DNA of 64,000 nucleotides from Luteolibacter arcticus (GCF_025950235.1 NZ_JAPDDT010000009.1:124001-188000), one strand, 5' to 3'. Counted from the stretch's first letter, positions 16,604 to 26,931 are shown. Numbers and translations: made by a program. Notes: generated from the letters alone by a model not told the origin.

Positions 16604-17683
16604 TCACACCGCCACCGGCGCGCCGGAGGCAGCCGAAGCGTAGATCGCGTCGATGATCTTCATCAGCTTGAGCGCTTGGTCTGGCGTGTTGAATGCCTCG
16701 GCGGTGCCCTCGATGGCGTGGATGAAGTTCGCGGCGGAGGCGCTGCGGCCCATGTCCTCGCAAGCTTCGGTGACGATGCTGCGGTTCACCGAGCAGCCGT
16801 TCTCCTGAACGTAGAGTTCGCAGGTATCGATGGCGGTCTCGTCCAGACCGTCGCGCCCGAACAAGCGCTCGACCTTGCCGCCAGCCTTGGTGCCTTGGAA
16901 GACCACGGAGACTTCCTCGCGCTTGATCATCTCCGCCCAGGAGACCTGGAGCGTCAGGACCTGGCCGGTCTTGAAGGTCACGAAGCCGTGGGCTGCCGCC
17001 TCGACGTCATTGATGCCGTCCGCCTTGTCCGGAATACCCCACGGGCCCTTGAAACCTTTGTCGGTGATATGGTCGTTGAAGGTCTGCGCGAGCACGTGCG
17101 ACGGCTCCGGGTAATCCATGAAGTAGAGCGCGAGGTCGATCATGTGCAGCAGGTCGATCACCGGCCCGCCGCCGGAAAGCGCCTTGGTGGTGAACCAGCC
17201 ACCAAAGCCCGGGATGCCGGTGCGGCGGATCCACTTCGCCTGCGCGGAGTTGATTTTGCCCACTGTGCCATCGGCCGCATACTTCTTCATCGCGATCGAC
17301 TCGGGCCGGGCGCGGTTGTTGAAGTTGAACATCAGCTTCTTGCCCGCGGCATTCGCGGCATCGATCATCTCCTGGACCTCCGCGGCAGTGAGCGCCGGGG
17401 GCTTCTCGGAGAAGACGTGCTTGCCCGCATTGAGGCACTGGATCGCCAGCGGCTTGTGGAATTTGTTAGGAACGATGATCGACACGGCATCGATATCGGC
17501 CTTCGCCAGCATGTCTTCGACGCTCTCATAGGCGCCTTCCACATTCCACTGCTTGGCCGCGCGCTCGGCCGCACCCGGTGCCGGGTCGGCGACGGCGGTG
17601 ACGGTGGCTCCGGCCTTGCGGAAACCTTCCGCGTGATAGCGCAGCATGCCGCCGGCTCCGATGACTCCTACTTTGGTGGACAT
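16604..17683 (-). CDS. Gfo/Idh/MocA family oxidoreductase
   Basis: The 359-residue protein (ATG at 17683) starts with the dinucleotide-binding motif 'KVGVIGAGGMLRYHAEGFRK' and has the EKP motif intact in 'VFSEKPPALTAAEV'. The C-terminal domain has 'GGGPVIDLLHMIDLALYFM', the region that carries the catalytic His in related dehydrogenases. It is cytosolic and NAD(P)-dependent by family. The gene starts 5 bases after the stop of the sugar phosphate isomerase gene, so the two are co-transcribed and probably act in the same pathway, oxidation followed by isomerisation or epimerisation of a sugar. Confidence 0.9.
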   Translation of the reverse strand: MSTKVGVIGAGGMLRYHAEGFRKAGATVTAVADPAPGAAERAAKQWNVEGAYESVEDMLAKADIDAVSIIVPNKFHKPLAIQCLNAGKHVFSEKPPALTAAEVQEMIDAANAAGKKLMFNFNNRARPESIAMKKYAADGTVGKINSAQAKWIRRTGIPGFGGWFTTKALSGGGPVIDLLHMIDLALYFMDYPEPSHVLAQTFNDHITDKGFKGPWGIPDKADGINDVEAAAHGFVTFKTGQVLTLQVSWAEMIKREEVSVVFQGTKAGGKVERLFGRDGLDETAIDTCELYVQENGCSVNRSIVTEACEDMGRSASAANFIHAIEGTAEAFNTPDQALKLMKIIDAIYASAASGAPVAV

Positions 17684-17688
17684 GATCT

Positions 17689-18741
17689 TTATTGGTTGGA
17701 TTTGTCGAACGCGGCGTCGAAGGCGACGGTATTGCGCGGGAAGTCGAGGCCCTTCACAAAGGCACAGCTCTCGGTGGCACCGTGGAAGCGGTCCATGCGG
17801 CCGTCTTCCCACTCGATCGAAAGCGGACCGCTGTAGCCCGTGTCATTGAGCGCGACGATGACTTCCTCGAAGTTGATGTCGCCGCGGCCGACGCTGCGGA
17901 AATCCCAGTAGCGGCGCGCGTCGCAGAAATCGGTATGGCCGCCGAAGACGCCGACCTCGCCGGTGCCGTGGCCCCACCAGACGTCCTTCATGTGGGCGTG
18001 GTGGATGCGCTCGCCGAACTGATAGATGAACTTCACGTAGTCGACGCCTTGGTAGCCGAGGTGGCTCGGGTCGTAGTTGAAGCCGAAACGCTTGTGGCCG
18101 CCGACCGCATCGATGGCGCGCTGGGCGGAAACGATGTCGAAGGCGATCTCGGTCGGGTGGACTTCAAGGGCGAAATAGACGTCCTCCTTCTCGAAGGCAT
18201 CGAGGATCGGCTTGAAGCGGGTGCCGAAGTCATCGAAGCCCTTTTGCAGATACTCCTGGCTGGTCGGGGGGAAGGCATACAGTGCACCCCAGATCGAGGA
18301 CCCGGTGAAGCCGTTCACGACCGTCTTGCCGGAGCCGGCCGGCTTGGTCGCCATGTAGGACTTGCCGGCATCGAAGAACTTCCGGGCGGCCTTGGCGGTG
18401 TCGATCATCTCCTGTGCGGCGCGCTGGCGGACGCCCTCCGCATCGCCATCGCCCCAGACGTGCTCGGGCAGGATCGACTTGTGGCGCTCGTCGATGAGGT
18501 CGCAGATCGCCTGGCCGACGAGGTGGGCGGAGATCGCGTAGCAGGCGAGGCCATGCTTTTTCAGCAGCTCCCAGCGGGCTTCGATGTAGCCGGGCTCATT
18601 CAGCGCCTTCTGGACGTCGAAGTGGTCGCCCCAACAGGCCAGCTCGACGCCGTCGAAGCCCATGGCCTTGACCTTGGGGAAAAGTTCTTCCGCGGGGATG
18701 TCGGCCCACTGGCCGGTGAAAAGGGTAACGGGTCTGGACAT
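17689..18741 (-). CDS. Sugar phosphate isomerase/epimerase family protein
   Basis: The 350-residue protein (ATG at 18741, '[16 protein letters not shown]') is a TIM barrel of the xylose isomerase-like AP endonuclease 2 fold. Motifs include '[15 protein letters not shown]', '[12 protein letters not shown]', '[16 protein letters not shown]' and '[11 protein letters not shown]', which provide the metal-binding Glu, Asp and His residues. A long '[19 protein letters not shown]' follows, typical of family members acting with Gfo/Idh/MocA dehydrogenases. It is the first gene of the minus-strand cluster. The substrate is unknown. Confidence 0.88.
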   Translation of the reverse strand: MSRPVTLFTGQWADIPAEELFPKVKAMGFDGVELACWGDHFDVQKALNEPGYIEARWELLKKHGLACYAISAHLVGQAICDLIDERHKSILPEHVWGDGDAEGVRQRAAQEMIDTAKAARKFFDAGKSYMATKPAGSGKTVVNGFTGSSIWGALYAFPPTSQEYLQKGFDDFGTRFKPILDAFEKEDVYFALEVHPTEIAFDIVSAQRAIDAVGGHKRFGFNYDPSHLGYQGVDYVKFIYQFGERIHHAHMKDVWWGHGTGEVGVFGGHTDFCDARRYWDFRSVGRGDINFEEVIVALNDTGYSGPLSIEWEDGRMDRFHGATESCAFVKGLDFPRNTVAFDAAFDKSNQ

Positions 18742-18896
18742 GGTCGTGGGGTGGATGGTGCGTGGAGATTGGCGACGGCCTTTCACCGGGGGAATGGGAA
18801 AATCCCGGGGAGCCGTGAAAATTGCGACATGATCCGGTATCCTTCCCCACCCCACCCCTTGACCTCCGGCGTGGCGCGGATGAGGCTGCCGTGCGC

Positions 18897-20099
18897 ATGG
18901 CCACCCCGCTCACATTCAGCCCCGTCGAGGAAATCATCGCCGAGATCGCTGCCGGCCGCATCGTCATCGTGGCCGATGACCCGGACCGGGAGAACGAGGC
19001 CGACCTGATCGCCGCGGCCTCGCTGTGCACCCAAGAAACGATTTCTTTCATGGCCGTCCATGGCCGCGGCCTGATCTGCGCCCCGATCACCCAGGAGCGC
19101 GCCGAGGAGCTGGAACTCCAGCAAATGACCCGCCGCAACCGCGAGGTGCTCCGGACCGCGTTCACGGTTTCGGTCGATGCCGCCAAGGGCGTGAGCACCG
19201 GGATTTCCGCCGCCGACCGCGCCCGCACCGTCCAGTTGCTGGCCGACGCCACCGCCAAGGCGGACGATTTCGTCCAGCCAGGCCACATTTTCCCGATCCA
19301 GGCCCGCGCCGGTGGCGTGCTGCGCCGGGCTGGCCATACCGAGGCGTCCGTGGATCTCGCCCGCCTCGCCGGCCTGCCAGCCGCCGGGGTGATCTGCGAG
19401 ATCATGCACGTGGACGGCACCATGGCCCGGGTCGGTGACCTCGGCGAATACCAGCACGCCCACGGGCTGAAGGCCTGCACCATCGCCCAGATCATCCAGT
19501 GGCGGCGGCGCTCGGAGAAGCTGGTCGTGCGCGAGGAGACCATCAAATTGCCGACCGACCACGGCGAGTTCGATTGCCATCTCTACCGGGTGGAAACCGA
19601 CGGCTCGCATCACCTCGCCCTCAGCCGCGGAAAGATCGATCCCGAGACGCCGACCCTCGTGCGAGTCCACTCGGAATGCCTCACCGGGGATGTTTTCCTT
19701 TCCCAACGCTGCGACTGCGGCGGCCAGCTCGATGCGGCCATGGAGCACATCGCGAATGATGGCGGCATCCTCCTTTACCTCCGGCAGGAAGGCCGCGGCA
19801 TCGGCCTCGCGGCGAAGATCCACGCCTACAAGCTGCAGGAGCAGGGCTTCGACACCATTGAGGCGAACGAGAAACTCGGCTTCCCCTCCGACCTGCGGGA
19901 CTACGGCATGGGCGCGCAGATCCTCTGCGACCTCGGAGTTCGGAAGATCCGCCTGCTGACGAACAACCCGAAGAAAGTCGTCGGCCTGGAAGGCTACGGG
20001 CTGGAGATCGTCGAACAGCTTCCGATCCGCCTGCCGGAGAATGTCCACAACGCCCGCTACCTCGCCACCAAGCGCGAACGCATGGGCCATCACCTCTAA
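18897..20099 (+). CDS. ribBA: Bifunctional DHBP synthase/GTP cyclohydrolase II
   Basis: The protein supplies both precursors of riboflavin: 3,4-dihydroxy-2-butanone 4-phosphate from ribulose 5-phosphate, and the pyrimidine from GTP. The N-terminal half has '[16 protein letters not shown]' and 'THAHGL'-like '[16 protein letters not shown]'; the C-terminal half has the zinc motif '[18 protein letters not shown]' and '[17 protein letters not shown]'. I chose the ATG at 18897, which matches the family N-terminus and gives 400 residues. The catalytic residues look complete in both halves. No FMN riboswitch is recognisable in the 155-base spacer. The rhaM gene follows within 6 bases. Confidence 0.94.
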   Translation: MATPLTFSPVEEIIAEIAAGRIVIVADDPDRENEADLIAAASLCTQETISFMAVHGRGLICAPITQERAEELELQQMTRRNREVLRTAFTVSVDAAKGVSTGISAADRARTVQLLADATAKADDFVQPGHIFPIQARAGGVLRRAGHTEASVDLARLAGLPAAGVICEIMHVDGTMARVGDLGEYQHAHGLKACTIAQIIQWRRRSEKLVVREETIKLPTDHGEFDCHLYRVETDGSHHLALSRGKIDPETPTLVRVHSECLTGDVFLSQRCDCGGQLDAAMEHIANDGGILLYLRQEGRGIGLAAKIHAYKLQEQGFDTIEANEKLGFPSDLRDYGMGAQILCDLGVRKIRLLTNNPKKVVGLEGYGLEIVEQLPIRLPENVHNARYLATKRERMGHHL

Positions 20100-20104
20100 C
20101 AGTG

Positions 20105-20419
20105 ATGATCCGCAAGGCCTTCGTGATGTCGGTGAATCCCGGCGCGGAAGAGGAATACGAGCGGCGTCACCAGCCGATCTGGGACGAACTCACGGCAGTG
20201 TTGAAAGCACATGGCGTGCACAACTACTCGATCTTCCTGCATCCCGAGACGCGGCAGCTTTTCGGCTATGCCGAAATCGAGAGCGAGGAGTGCTGGGAAG
20301 CAATCGCGGAGACGGAGGTGTGCCAGCGTTGGTGGAAGCACATGGCCGATGTGATGCCAGCGAATCCGGACTCGTCACCCGTATCCGCGCCGTTGCGCGA
20401 GGTATTCCATCTCGATTGA
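20105..20419 (+). CDS. rhaM: L-rhamnose mutarotase
   Basis: RhaM interconverts the alpha and beta anomers of L-rhamnose. The 104-residue sequence matches the family closely: '[20 protein letters not shown]', '[17 protein letters not shown]', 'NYSIFLH', '[18 protein letters not shown]' and a final 'LREVFHLD'. The His, Tyr and double Trp of the active site are present. It starts 6 bases after the ribBA stop (a GTG at 20102 is also possible). No rhamnose kinase, isomerase or aldolase is nearby, so it is probably co-transcribed with ribBA by position only. Confidence 0.93.
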   Translation: MIRKAFVMSVNPGAEEEYERRHQPIWDELTAVLKAHGVHNYSIFLHPETRQLFGYAEIESEECWEAIAETEVCQRWWKHMADVMPANPDSSPVSAPLREVFHLD

Positions 20420-20433
20420 GTCGTGGATCTTCA

Positions 20434-20670
20434 TGGTCCCCGACGGGGACCCAGCCAGTAGCCGGGGGTCGAGCCGCGAAGCGGCGATTACCCCCGGTTT
20501 CGGCCATGACCGGAGGGCATCCCGGACGGGATGCAAGCCGGGACCGAGCCACCTCGTCGCCACTATCCGGCTTCGACCCCGCCGGGGTCGCGATCTCACG
20601 AATCTAACACCCCGGGTAGTCGCTTCGCTCGACCCGGGGCTACTGGCTGAAATCCCTCCGGGATCGGAAT
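20434..20670. repeat. REP-like intergenic element with nested palindromes
   Basis: The spacer between two converging genes holds no gene. The arms GCCAGTAGCCGGGGGTCGAG (20454) and GCTCGACCCGGGGCTACTGG (20627) are inverted with one mismatch. Inside are GTCCCC-GA-GGGGAC-type and GACCCCGCCGGGGTC palindromes, GGGTCGAGCCGCGAAGCGG, and ATCCCGGACGGGAT. The GC-rich stems around 'CCGGGGGTCGAG' resemble the dispersed elements I associate with Verrucomicrobia and Planctomycetes. Such units can act as bidirectional terminators. Confidence 0.6.
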
Positions 20671-20680
20671 GCCAGATCTC

Positions 20681-22015
20681 TCAGACTGAAGCTAGTGATT
20701 CGTCGATCACTTCGAGCATGAAATCCGCATCGGCTTCGGTGATGCACATCGGCGGCTTGATGCGGAGAACATTCCCCAACAGCCCGCCCTTCCCGATCAG
20801 CAGGCCGAGTTCCTTGCATCGCTCGAACACGGCCGCGCATTCGTCGCGGGCGGGTTCCTTCGTCTCGCGATCCTTCACCAACTCAACGCCGAGCATGAGG
20901 CCGAGGCCACGGACTTGGCCGATGAGCGAGTGCTTTTCCGCGAGCCGGTGAAAGCCAGCCGTAAGACGAGCGCCGATCTTCAGCGAATTCACCTGCAGCC
21001 CCTCCTTCTCGATCACCCTCAGCACCGCGCGCCCCTGAGCCATCGACACCGGATTGCCGCCGAAAGTGTTGAAGTGAATGCGCGTTGCCAAAGTCTTCGC
21101 GATCTCCGGCGTGGTCACCACCGCAGCGAGCGGACAGCCATTCCCGATGCCCTTGGCCATCGTGACAATGTCGGGAATCACGCCCTGCGTTTCGAAGCCC
21201 CAGAAGTGCGTGCCGGTGCGCCCGAAGCCAGCCTGTACTTCATCCGCAATGCACAGGCCGCCGGCAGCCCGCGCATGCTCGTAGGCATGCTTCAGATAAC
21301 CCTCGGGAAAGACCACCGTCCCGCCGACCCCTTGGATCGACTCGGCGATGAACGCTGCGATCCTTCCGGAAGTGCCGAAGCGCACAAGATCCTCCACATC
21401 CGCGGCATACTTCTTCCCCGCGTCGGGATCATCGCTTCCGAAAGGCCCGCGATAGATGTCCGGCATCCGCGCGTGCTGGACGCCGAAGGAGTGCGGTACA
21501 TTGAATTTCCACGTGTGGTGCGAAGTCAGTGCCATCGCCGACGGGCTGCCGCCGTGGTAGGCATTGCGCAGCGCAATCGCATCGTAGTTCCCCGTGTAGG
21601 CGCGCGCCATCAGCATCGCGAGGTCGTTCGCCTCCGAGCCCGAATTGACGAAGTAGCAGACCTTCAGATCGCCCGGCATCTTCGCTGCAAGTTCCTTGGC
21701 GTAGAGCGCGATGTTCGGGTGCAGGTAGATCGTTGTCGTGTGGGAAATAGTCTCGTTCTGCAGGTTCGCCGCGGCCACCACCTCGGGATGGCAATGCCCC
21801 ACGCTCACCGTGACGATGCCGCCAAAGCCATCGAGGTAGCGGCGGCCGGTTTCGTCGAAGAGGTACTGACCCTTCCCTTCCACGATCATGATCGGCTTCT
21901 TGTAATAGTGGAAGATGCCGGGGCTGACGTATTGCTTTCGAAGATCGAGCACCTCCTCCGGTGAAGGACCATCGTAAGGCAGCGGCGTGTAGTCGAAGGG
22001 CGGGAGCGTGGCCAT
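20681..22015 (-). CDS. Class III omega-aminotransferase, AGXT2-like (beta-alanine/beta-aminoisobutyrate type)
   Basis: The 444-residue PLP enzyme belongs to the class III aminotransferases nearest alanine-glyoxylate aminotransferase 2. '[19 protein letters not shown]' binds the phosphate, '[14 protein letters not shown]' contains the PLP-ring Asp, and '[16 protein letters not shown]' has the Schiff-base Lys (K288). Its place as last gene of an operon with dihydropyrimidinase and a CoA-acylating semialdehyde dehydrogenase argues that it transfers the amino group of beta-alanine or beta-aminoisobutyrate to pyruvate or glyoxylate. That substrate is inferred from context, not from residues. Confidence 0.9.
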   Translation of the reverse strand: MATLPPFDYTPLPYDGPSPEEVLDLRKQYVSPGIFHYYKKPIMIVEGKGQYLFDETGRRYLDGFGGIVTVSVGHCHPEVVAAANLQNETISHTTTIYLHPNIALYAKELAAKMPGDLKVCYFVNSGSEANDLAMLMARAYTGNYDAIALRNAYHGGSPSAMALTSHHTWKFNVPHSFGVQHARMPDIYRGPFGSDDPDAGKKYAADVEDLVRFGTSGRIAAFIAESIQGVGGTVVFPEGYLKHAYEHARAAGGLCIADEVQAGFGRTGTHFWGFETQGVIPDIVTMAKGIGNGCPLAAVVTTPEIAKTLATRIHFNTFGGNPVSMAQGRAVLRVIEKEGLQVNSLKIGARLTAGFHRLAEKHSLIGQVRGLGLMLGVELVKDRETKEPARDECAAVFERCKELGLLIGKGGLLGNVLRIKPPMCITEADADFMLEVIDESLASV

Positions 22016-22020
22016 GAGGA

Positions 22021-23478
22021 TCAGGGATGGATTTTAACCGGGGCGACTTTCCGGAAAGCCAGGAAGAGCACGAAACCAAGCCCGAACCCGACGAACCAGG
22101 CCTGCCGGTAGAGAGTTTCGAAGATGTCCGGCACCGAAGCGGCGTCGAGGGCACCAATCTGCACCAGAAAGCCCGGCAGATTCGGCGAAACGGAGAGCAA
22201 GAACGCGGACAACCCGGCGAGGCTGAAGCCGTTGGTAAAGCGATAGATGCCGTTCGTCCGGTAGAGTTCATCCACATCCAGCTTCCTCCGCCGCAGCACA
22301 AAGTAATCGGCGATCATGATCCCGGCGATCGGCCCTAACAGCGCGCTGTAACCGATGAGCCAGGTGAAGATGTAACCATTCGGATCGGCGTAGAGTTTCC
22401 ACGGCATCATCAGGATGCCGATCACCGCGGTGATCATGCCGCCGGTGCGGAAGCTGATGTGCTTTGGAGCGAGATTGGAGAAGTCGTTCGCCGGGGAAAC
22501 GACATTGGCCGCGATATTCGTCGAGAGCGTGGCGATGGCGAGAGCGATCAGGGCCAGCGCGGAGAGCCATGGGCTGCCGATCTTGCCGATCACGTCCACG
22601 GGGTTCCAAATACCATCGCCGCCGTAGATCACCACCGTCGCTCCCGTGACCACGATGCCGATGAACGAGTAGAGCGTCATGGTCGGAGGGAGACCGATGG
22701 CCTGGCCGAGCACCTGGTCCTTCTGCGATCGAGCATAGCGGGAGAAGTCGGGGATATTCAGCGAAAGGGTCGCCCAGAAACCCACCATCGCGGTGAGACC
22801 CGCGCCGAAGACGGGCAGGAATTCATTCACCGGTAGCGCCCGCGAGTTGCCTGCGAAGACAGGGCCAAAGCCACCGGCTTTCGCAACCGCCCATACCATC
22901 AGCGCGACACCCACGAGCAACAGAAACGGCGCACTCAAGACTTCGAGCCACCGGATCGACTCCATGCCCTTGAGGATGAAGAAAACATTGATCGCCCAGA
23001 AGACCATGAAGCAGGCGAACTGGCCGCCGGAAATGCCGAGCCACGAAATCGCCTCCGGCTTGTCCCAGCCGAACATCATGCCCAGCGTCGAGTAAATCGC
23101 GTCTCCTCCGACCCACGTCTGAATGCCGAACCACCCGCACGCCACCACGCCACGCAGCATGGCGGCGACATTGGCACCGCGGGTGCCGAAACTGGCGCGC
23201 AGCAGCACCGGGAAAGGGATGCCGTAGGCCGTGCCGGGATGAGCATTCAGGGTCATCGGCACCAGCACGATGAGATTGCCCAGGAACACGGTGAGCACCG
23301 CCTGCCACCACGTGAGCCCATTGCCTAACAGACTGCTGGCGATGCTGTAGGTCGGGATGCACACGGCCATACCCACCCACAACGCGGCGATGTCGCGCGT
23401 CGACCAAGTCCGCTTCGCCACGGGCACCGGGGCAATGTCGTCATTGATCAGCGAATCGTCGTGATGGGGCTGGTGCAT
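22021..23478 (-). CDS. NCS1 family nucleobase transporter
   Basis: The 485-residue membrane protein has about 12 helices and the NCS1 signature: '[19 protein letters not shown]' in helix 1, '[20 protein letters not shown]', and '[19 protein letters not shown]' in helix 3, where the Trp pair stacks on the hydantoin or base. '[12 protein letters not shown]' follows. NCS1 permeases import uracil, hydantoins, allantoin or cytosine with sodium or protons. Lying 5 bases behind dihydropyrimidinase, it most likely imports uracil, thymine or dihydropyrimidine. ATG at 23478 is preferred over the TTG nine bases earlier. Confidence 0.9.
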   Translation of the reverse strand: MHQPHHDDSLINDDIAPVPVAKRTWSTRDIAALWVGMAVCIPTYSIASSLLGNGLTWWQAVLTVFLGNLIVLVPMTLNAHPGTAYGIPFPVLLRASFGTRGANVAAMLRGVVACGWFGIQTWVGGDAIYSTLGMMFGWDKPEAISWLGISGGQFACFMVFWAINVFFILKGMESIRWLEVLSAPFLLLVGVALMVWAVAKAGGFGPVFAGNSRALPVNEFLPVFGAGLTAMVGFWATLSLNIPDFSRYARSQKDQVLGQAIGLPPTMTLYSFIGIVVTGATVVIYGGDGIWNPVDVIGKIGSPWLSALALIALAIATLSTNIAANVVSPANDFSNLAPKHISFRTGGMITAVIGILMMPWKLYADPNGYIFTWLIGYSALLGPIAGIMIADYFVLRRRKLDVDELYRTNGIYRFTNGFSLAGLSAFLLSVSPNLPGFLVQIGALDAASVPDIFETLYRQAWFVGFGLGFVLFLAFRKVAPVKIHP

Positions 23479-23483
23479 CGAAA

Positions 23484-24917
23484 TCAATCCTTCGGCCTGC
23501 GCTCAAGAAATGTCCCCCACCCCGTGTCGCCGCACCAAGTACCATCGCGGACCATCACCTTGCCACGCACGGTGACGAGTTCCGGACGCCCCTCGACGGG
23601 CCAGCCTTCCCACGCCGAATAGTCGGTGGCCATCGAATGGGTGGCGGCGGAAATGATGCCCCGCCATGCGGGATCCCAGATCACCAGGTCGGCGTCGCTG
23701 CCGAGGGCGACCTCGCCCTTCCGCGGGTAAAGCCCGAAGATCTCGGCAGCGCGGGTGCTGGCGAGTCTAACAAAAGCATGCAGGTCGATGCGGCCGGTGG
23801 CGACCCCATGCGTGTAGAGCAGCTTCACGCGCTCCTCGACGCTCGGGATGCCGTTCGGGATGAGCGTGAAGTTCGCCGGCTTGCCGGTTGGCTCGAACGA
23901 AGCATCGACCGCCTTGTCGGCTTCGGGGTGGCCCATGTGCTTCTGGGTGGCGAAATCAAAGGGCGCGTGATCGGTGGCCACGGTGTCGATGGTGCCATCA
24001 GCGAGACATTGCCAAAGGAACTCCTGCTGTTCCTTGGAGCGGATCGGCGGGCTCATCACCCACTTCGCGCCCTCGAATTCCGGCTTCTCGGCATAGCTGC
24101 TGTCGAGTGTGAGGTAAGGCGCGACCGTCTCGATGCCGGCCTTCACGCCACGGGCCCGAGCCTCGACGATCGCCTCGACCGCCGGCCTGCAACTCGTGTG
24201 GACCACATAGACCTCGGTGCCGGTCATGCCCGCGAAGGTCATCAGGTGATGGCAGCCTTCCGCCTCCACACTGATCGGCCGCGACGGCTCGTGCCATTCC
24301 GGGCCGGTCTTCCCCTCGGCGACGAGCTTCTTCTGGGTTTCAGCCACCAACTCCGCGTTCTCGCAGTGGGCGGTGAGCACAGCGCCGAGTTCCTTCACAG
24401 TGACGAGCGTGCGGTAGAGCTCGGTGTCATCGATGCCGAAGGCGCCCTTGTAGGCGAGGAAAACCTTGAAGGACGAAATGGCTTCCTCCTTCACGATTGC
24501 CGTCATGGCCGCGGCCGTCGTGTCGTCGAACTTCGTGATCCCGGCGTGGAAGGTATAGTCGCAGGAGGCGAGACCGGCCGCCTTGCTTTTCCACAGCCGG
24601 ATCGCCTCCAGCGGGTCCTCGGCACGCGACGGGCAGCACATCTCAATCAGCGTGGTGGTGCCGCCCATCAGCGCCGCCTTGCTGCCGCTCGCCCAATCGT
24701 CCTTCGCATAAGTGCCCATAAAGGGCAGGTAAATGTGGACGTGGGGATCGATGAAGCCCGGAAAGACAACCTTGCCGGTCGCATCGATCACCTCTGCTCC
24801 GGGAGGCACGGGCAAGTCGCGATCAATGGCGGTGATCACACCGTTCTCGCATAGGATGTCGGCGGTGAAGCGGGTGGTGGCAGTGACGATGTCGCCGTTG
24901 CGGATGAGAAGGCTCAT
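23484..24917 (-). CDS. Dihydropyrimidinase (D-hydantoinase family)
   Basis: The enzyme hydrolyses dihydrouracil or dihydrothymine to the N-carbamoyl-beta-amino acid, the second step of reductive pyrimidine breakdown. The binuclear metal site is complete: H59 and H61 in 'DPHVHIYLPF', carbamylated K157 in 'SSFKVFLAYKGAF', H184 in 'LTAHCENAE', H240 in 'VVHTSC' and D316 in 'TDHAPF'. At 477 residues it has family length. It lies between the NCS1 transporter and a small membrane protein gene. Allantoinase or another hydantoinase remains possible from sequence alone; the operon favours dihydropyrimidines. Confidence 0.9.
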   Translation of the reverse strand: MSLLIRNGDIVTATTRFTADILCENGVITAIDRDLPVPPGAEVIDATGKVVFPGFIDPHVHIYLPFMGTYAKDDWASGSKAALMGGTTTLIEMCCPSRAEDPLEAIRLWKSKAAGLASCDYTFHAGITKFDDTTAAAMTAIVKEEAISSFKVFLAYKGAFGIDDTELYRTLVTVKELGAVLTAHCENAELVAETQKKLVAEGKTGPEWHEPSRPISVEAEGCHHLMTFAGMTGTEVYVVHTSCRPAVEAIVEARARGVKAGIETVAPYLTLDSSYAEKPEFEGAKWVMSPPIRSKEQQEFLWQCLADGTIDTVATDHAPFDFATQKHMGHPEADKAVDASFEPTGKPANFTLIPNGIPSVEERVKLLYTHGVATGRIDLHAFVRLASTRAAEIFGLYPRKGEVALGSDADLVIWDPAWRGIISAATHSMATDYSAWEGWPVEGRPELVTVRGKVMVRDGTWCGDTGWGTFLERRPKD

Positions 24918-24960
24918 TGGATGTTAGAAGAACGAACCGCGGAGAAGAACGCAGGGATTT

Positions 24961-25194
24961 CTATTTCTGGGGATCGGCTGGGGTTCCCGAAACCAACTTC
25001 CTAAATCCCCATTTCACGAGAACCAACATGACAAGCACACCGAGGATCACACCCGTCTGATGCTCGGGAAACTTCCACACGACGAAACTGGCGAGCACGA
25101 TCATCAGCAAGCGAAGCAAGAAGCGGACAAGAAGCCCACGAATGCTTGGACGATACGGAGACGACAACCCGGGCTCGGAATCGGTGGATGACAT
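24961..25194 (-). CDS. Small membrane protein of unknown function in the pyrimidine operon
   Basis: The 77-residue protein (ATG at 25194) has a charged N-terminus, two hydrophobic helices ('LLRLLMIVLASFVVWKF' and 'GVILGVLVMLVLVKWGF') and a short Pro-ending tail. I recognise no family. Its position between the semialdehyde dehydrogenase gene (14 bases) and the dihydropyrimidinase gene (43 bases) on the same strand means it is almost certainly co-transcribed. It could be a membrane anchor or a small accessory of the transporter; nothing in the sequence decides this. Confidence 0.6.
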   Translation of the reverse strand: MSSTDSEPGLSSPYRPSIRGLLVRFLLRLLMIVLASFVVWKFPEHQTGVILGVLVMLVLVKWGFRKLVSGTPADPQK

Positions 25195-25208
25195 TGGCTG
25201 CGCTCCTT

Positions 25209-26711
25209 TCACCTCGCCCACACCTCCCCATCGCCGAAGGAGAACCACCGCGTGGTCGTGGTCTTGCGTTTGGTGAAGAACTCGACGCCTTCCTTGCCCT
25301 GGATGTGGAGGTCGCCGAAGAACGAATCGTTCCAGCCGCTGAAGGGGAAATAGGCGAGCGGTGCGGGAACGCCGACGTTGATGCCCACCATGCCAGCGCT
25401 GACATTGCGACGGAATTCGCGGGCGGCCTTGCCAGAGCTAGTGAAGATCGACGCCCCATTGCCAAAGGCCTGCCGGTTGGCGAGCGAGATGGCATCTTCA
25501 AGGGTCTTCGCACGCAGCACGGCCAGCACGGGACCGAAGACCTCCGTCCCCATCAGCGGGTTGTCAGGCGTCACGTGGTCGATGACGGTAGGCCCAAGGA
25601 AGAAGCCGTCGGGAGCGGCGTCCACCTTCGTCTTGCGACCGTCCGTTAGAACCTTTGCCCCGGCATGTTCGCCAGCATCGACAAGCCCGGAGACACGCGC
25701 CTTGTGCTCGGCGGAAATGACCGCGCCCATGTCAGGCTGCGAGTCGCGGATGTCGGTAGGACCGACCTTCATCGCACCCACGAGATCAGCCAAGGCGGGC
25801 AACAGCTTGTCCCCCGCCTCCCCGACTGCCACCGCGGTCGAACCGGCCATGCAGCGCTCGCCCGCGCAACCGAACGCACCGTCCTTCACCGCCTCCACCG
25901 TGCGATCCACGTCGGCATCGGGCATCAGGATCACGAAATTCTTCGCGCCACCGGCCGCTTGGACACGCTTGCCATGGGATGTTCCCTTGCGATGGATCTC
26001 GCGGGCCACCGGCGTCGAGCCGACGAAGGAAATCGCCGCGACGTCCGGGTGCTCCAGCAGCGCATCCACGCACTCGCGGCCGCCATGGACGATATTCAGC
26101 ACACCCGGCGGCAAGCCGGCTTTCTCTAACAAGCCCACCACGCGCTGCATGGTGAGCGGGACCTTCTCGCTCGGTTTGAGCACGAAGGTATTCCCACAGG
26201 CGATGGCGATCGGCCACATCCACATCGGGACGAGGGCCGGGAAATTGAACGGACAGATGCCCGCTACCACGCCGAGCGGGTGCCGGTCGGTGTGGCAGTC
26301 GATCCCCCGCGCGATGTTCTCCAGCGACTCCCCCATCAGCAGCGTGGGGATCCCGCAGGCAAACTCCACCACCTCGATGCCCCGCCGCAGGTCGCCGCGG
26401 GCCTCGGAAAGGGTCTTGCCGTGCTCCGTGGAAATGCCGAGGCAGAGCTCCTCGAAGGCGTCCTCCAGCAGGATCTTCAGCCGGAATAGCACCTGAGCCC
26501 GCTCGTTCGGCGGGGTGTCCCGCCAATCGGGAAAAGCAGCCCTGGCAGCCGCGACGACCTCGTTCACCTCGGCCGCGCCACACATCGGGACGGAGGCGAT
26601 GACCGTGCCGCGGGAGGGATTGAAGACTTGGCTGCTGCCCCTGCCCGCCACCTCCTTCCATTTTCCACCAAGATACAAGGGGCAGGTCTGATCCACGGCG
26701 GCAGGGTTCAT
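25209..26711 (-). CDS. mmsA: CoA-acylating methylmalonate-semialdehyde dehydrogenase
   Basis: The 500-residue enzyme oxidises malonate or methylmalonate semialdehyde to acetyl-CoA or propionyl-CoA. The catalytic Cys is C287 in 'GCAGERCMAGS'. The usual general-base Glu of aldehyde dehydrogenases is absent and replaced by 'QAAGGAKNFV', the mark of the CoA-acylating MMSDH group, and 'ICPFNFPALVPMWM' is also typical. It is the first gene of the minus-strand pyrimidine operon and would consume the semialdehyde made by the transaminase at 20681-22015. The divergent nagB gene starts 220 bases away; the spacer shows no further gene. Confidence 0.93.
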   Translation of the reverse strand: MNPAAVDQTCPLYLGGKWKEVAGRGSSQVFNPSRGTVIASVPMCGAAEVNEVVAAARAAFPDWRDTPPNERAQVLFRLKILLEDAFEELCLGISTEHGKTLSEARGDLRRGIEVVEFACGIPTLLMGESLENIARGIDCHTDRHPLGVVAGICPFNFPALVPMWMWPIAIACGNTFVLKPSEKVPLTMQRVVGLLEKAGLPPGVLNIVHGGRECVDALLEHPDVAAISFVGSTPVAREIHRKGTSHGKRVQAAGGAKNFVILMPDADVDRTVEAVKDGAFGCAGERCMAGSTAVAVGEAGDKLLPALADLVGAMKVGPTDIRDSQPDMGAVISAEHKARVSGLVDAGEHAGAKVLTDGRKTKVDAAPDGFFLGPTVIDHVTPDNPLMGTEVFGPVLAVLRAKTLEDAISLANRQAFGNGASIFTSSGKAAREFRRNVSAGMVGINVGVPAPLAYFPFSGWNDSFFGDLHIQGKEGVEFFTKRKTTTTRWFSFGDGEVWAR

Positions 26712-26931
26712 GATGGGTGCGCCTGCAAACGGGCAGGATCACACCGTTTCTAGCGGAAAGCATGCCGCTCCAGCAAGGCCGCTTTCGTTGTTTTACCGGG
26801 CGGCCAGAGGAGGCGAATAGCAAGATTCGCGGAGCACCCTCACCTGAAGCCATCGCTTTTTCGCAAATTCCCTGCGCTTTTACGACCCGTTTGATTTTGA
26901 CAATTCTCGACCTCATCTTCACCTCCGCCGC

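Noticed and set aside
18742..18896. Possible FMN riboswitch before ribBA
   Set aside because: The conserved RFN helices and their AGGNNAGGG-type strings are not present in the 155-base spacer.
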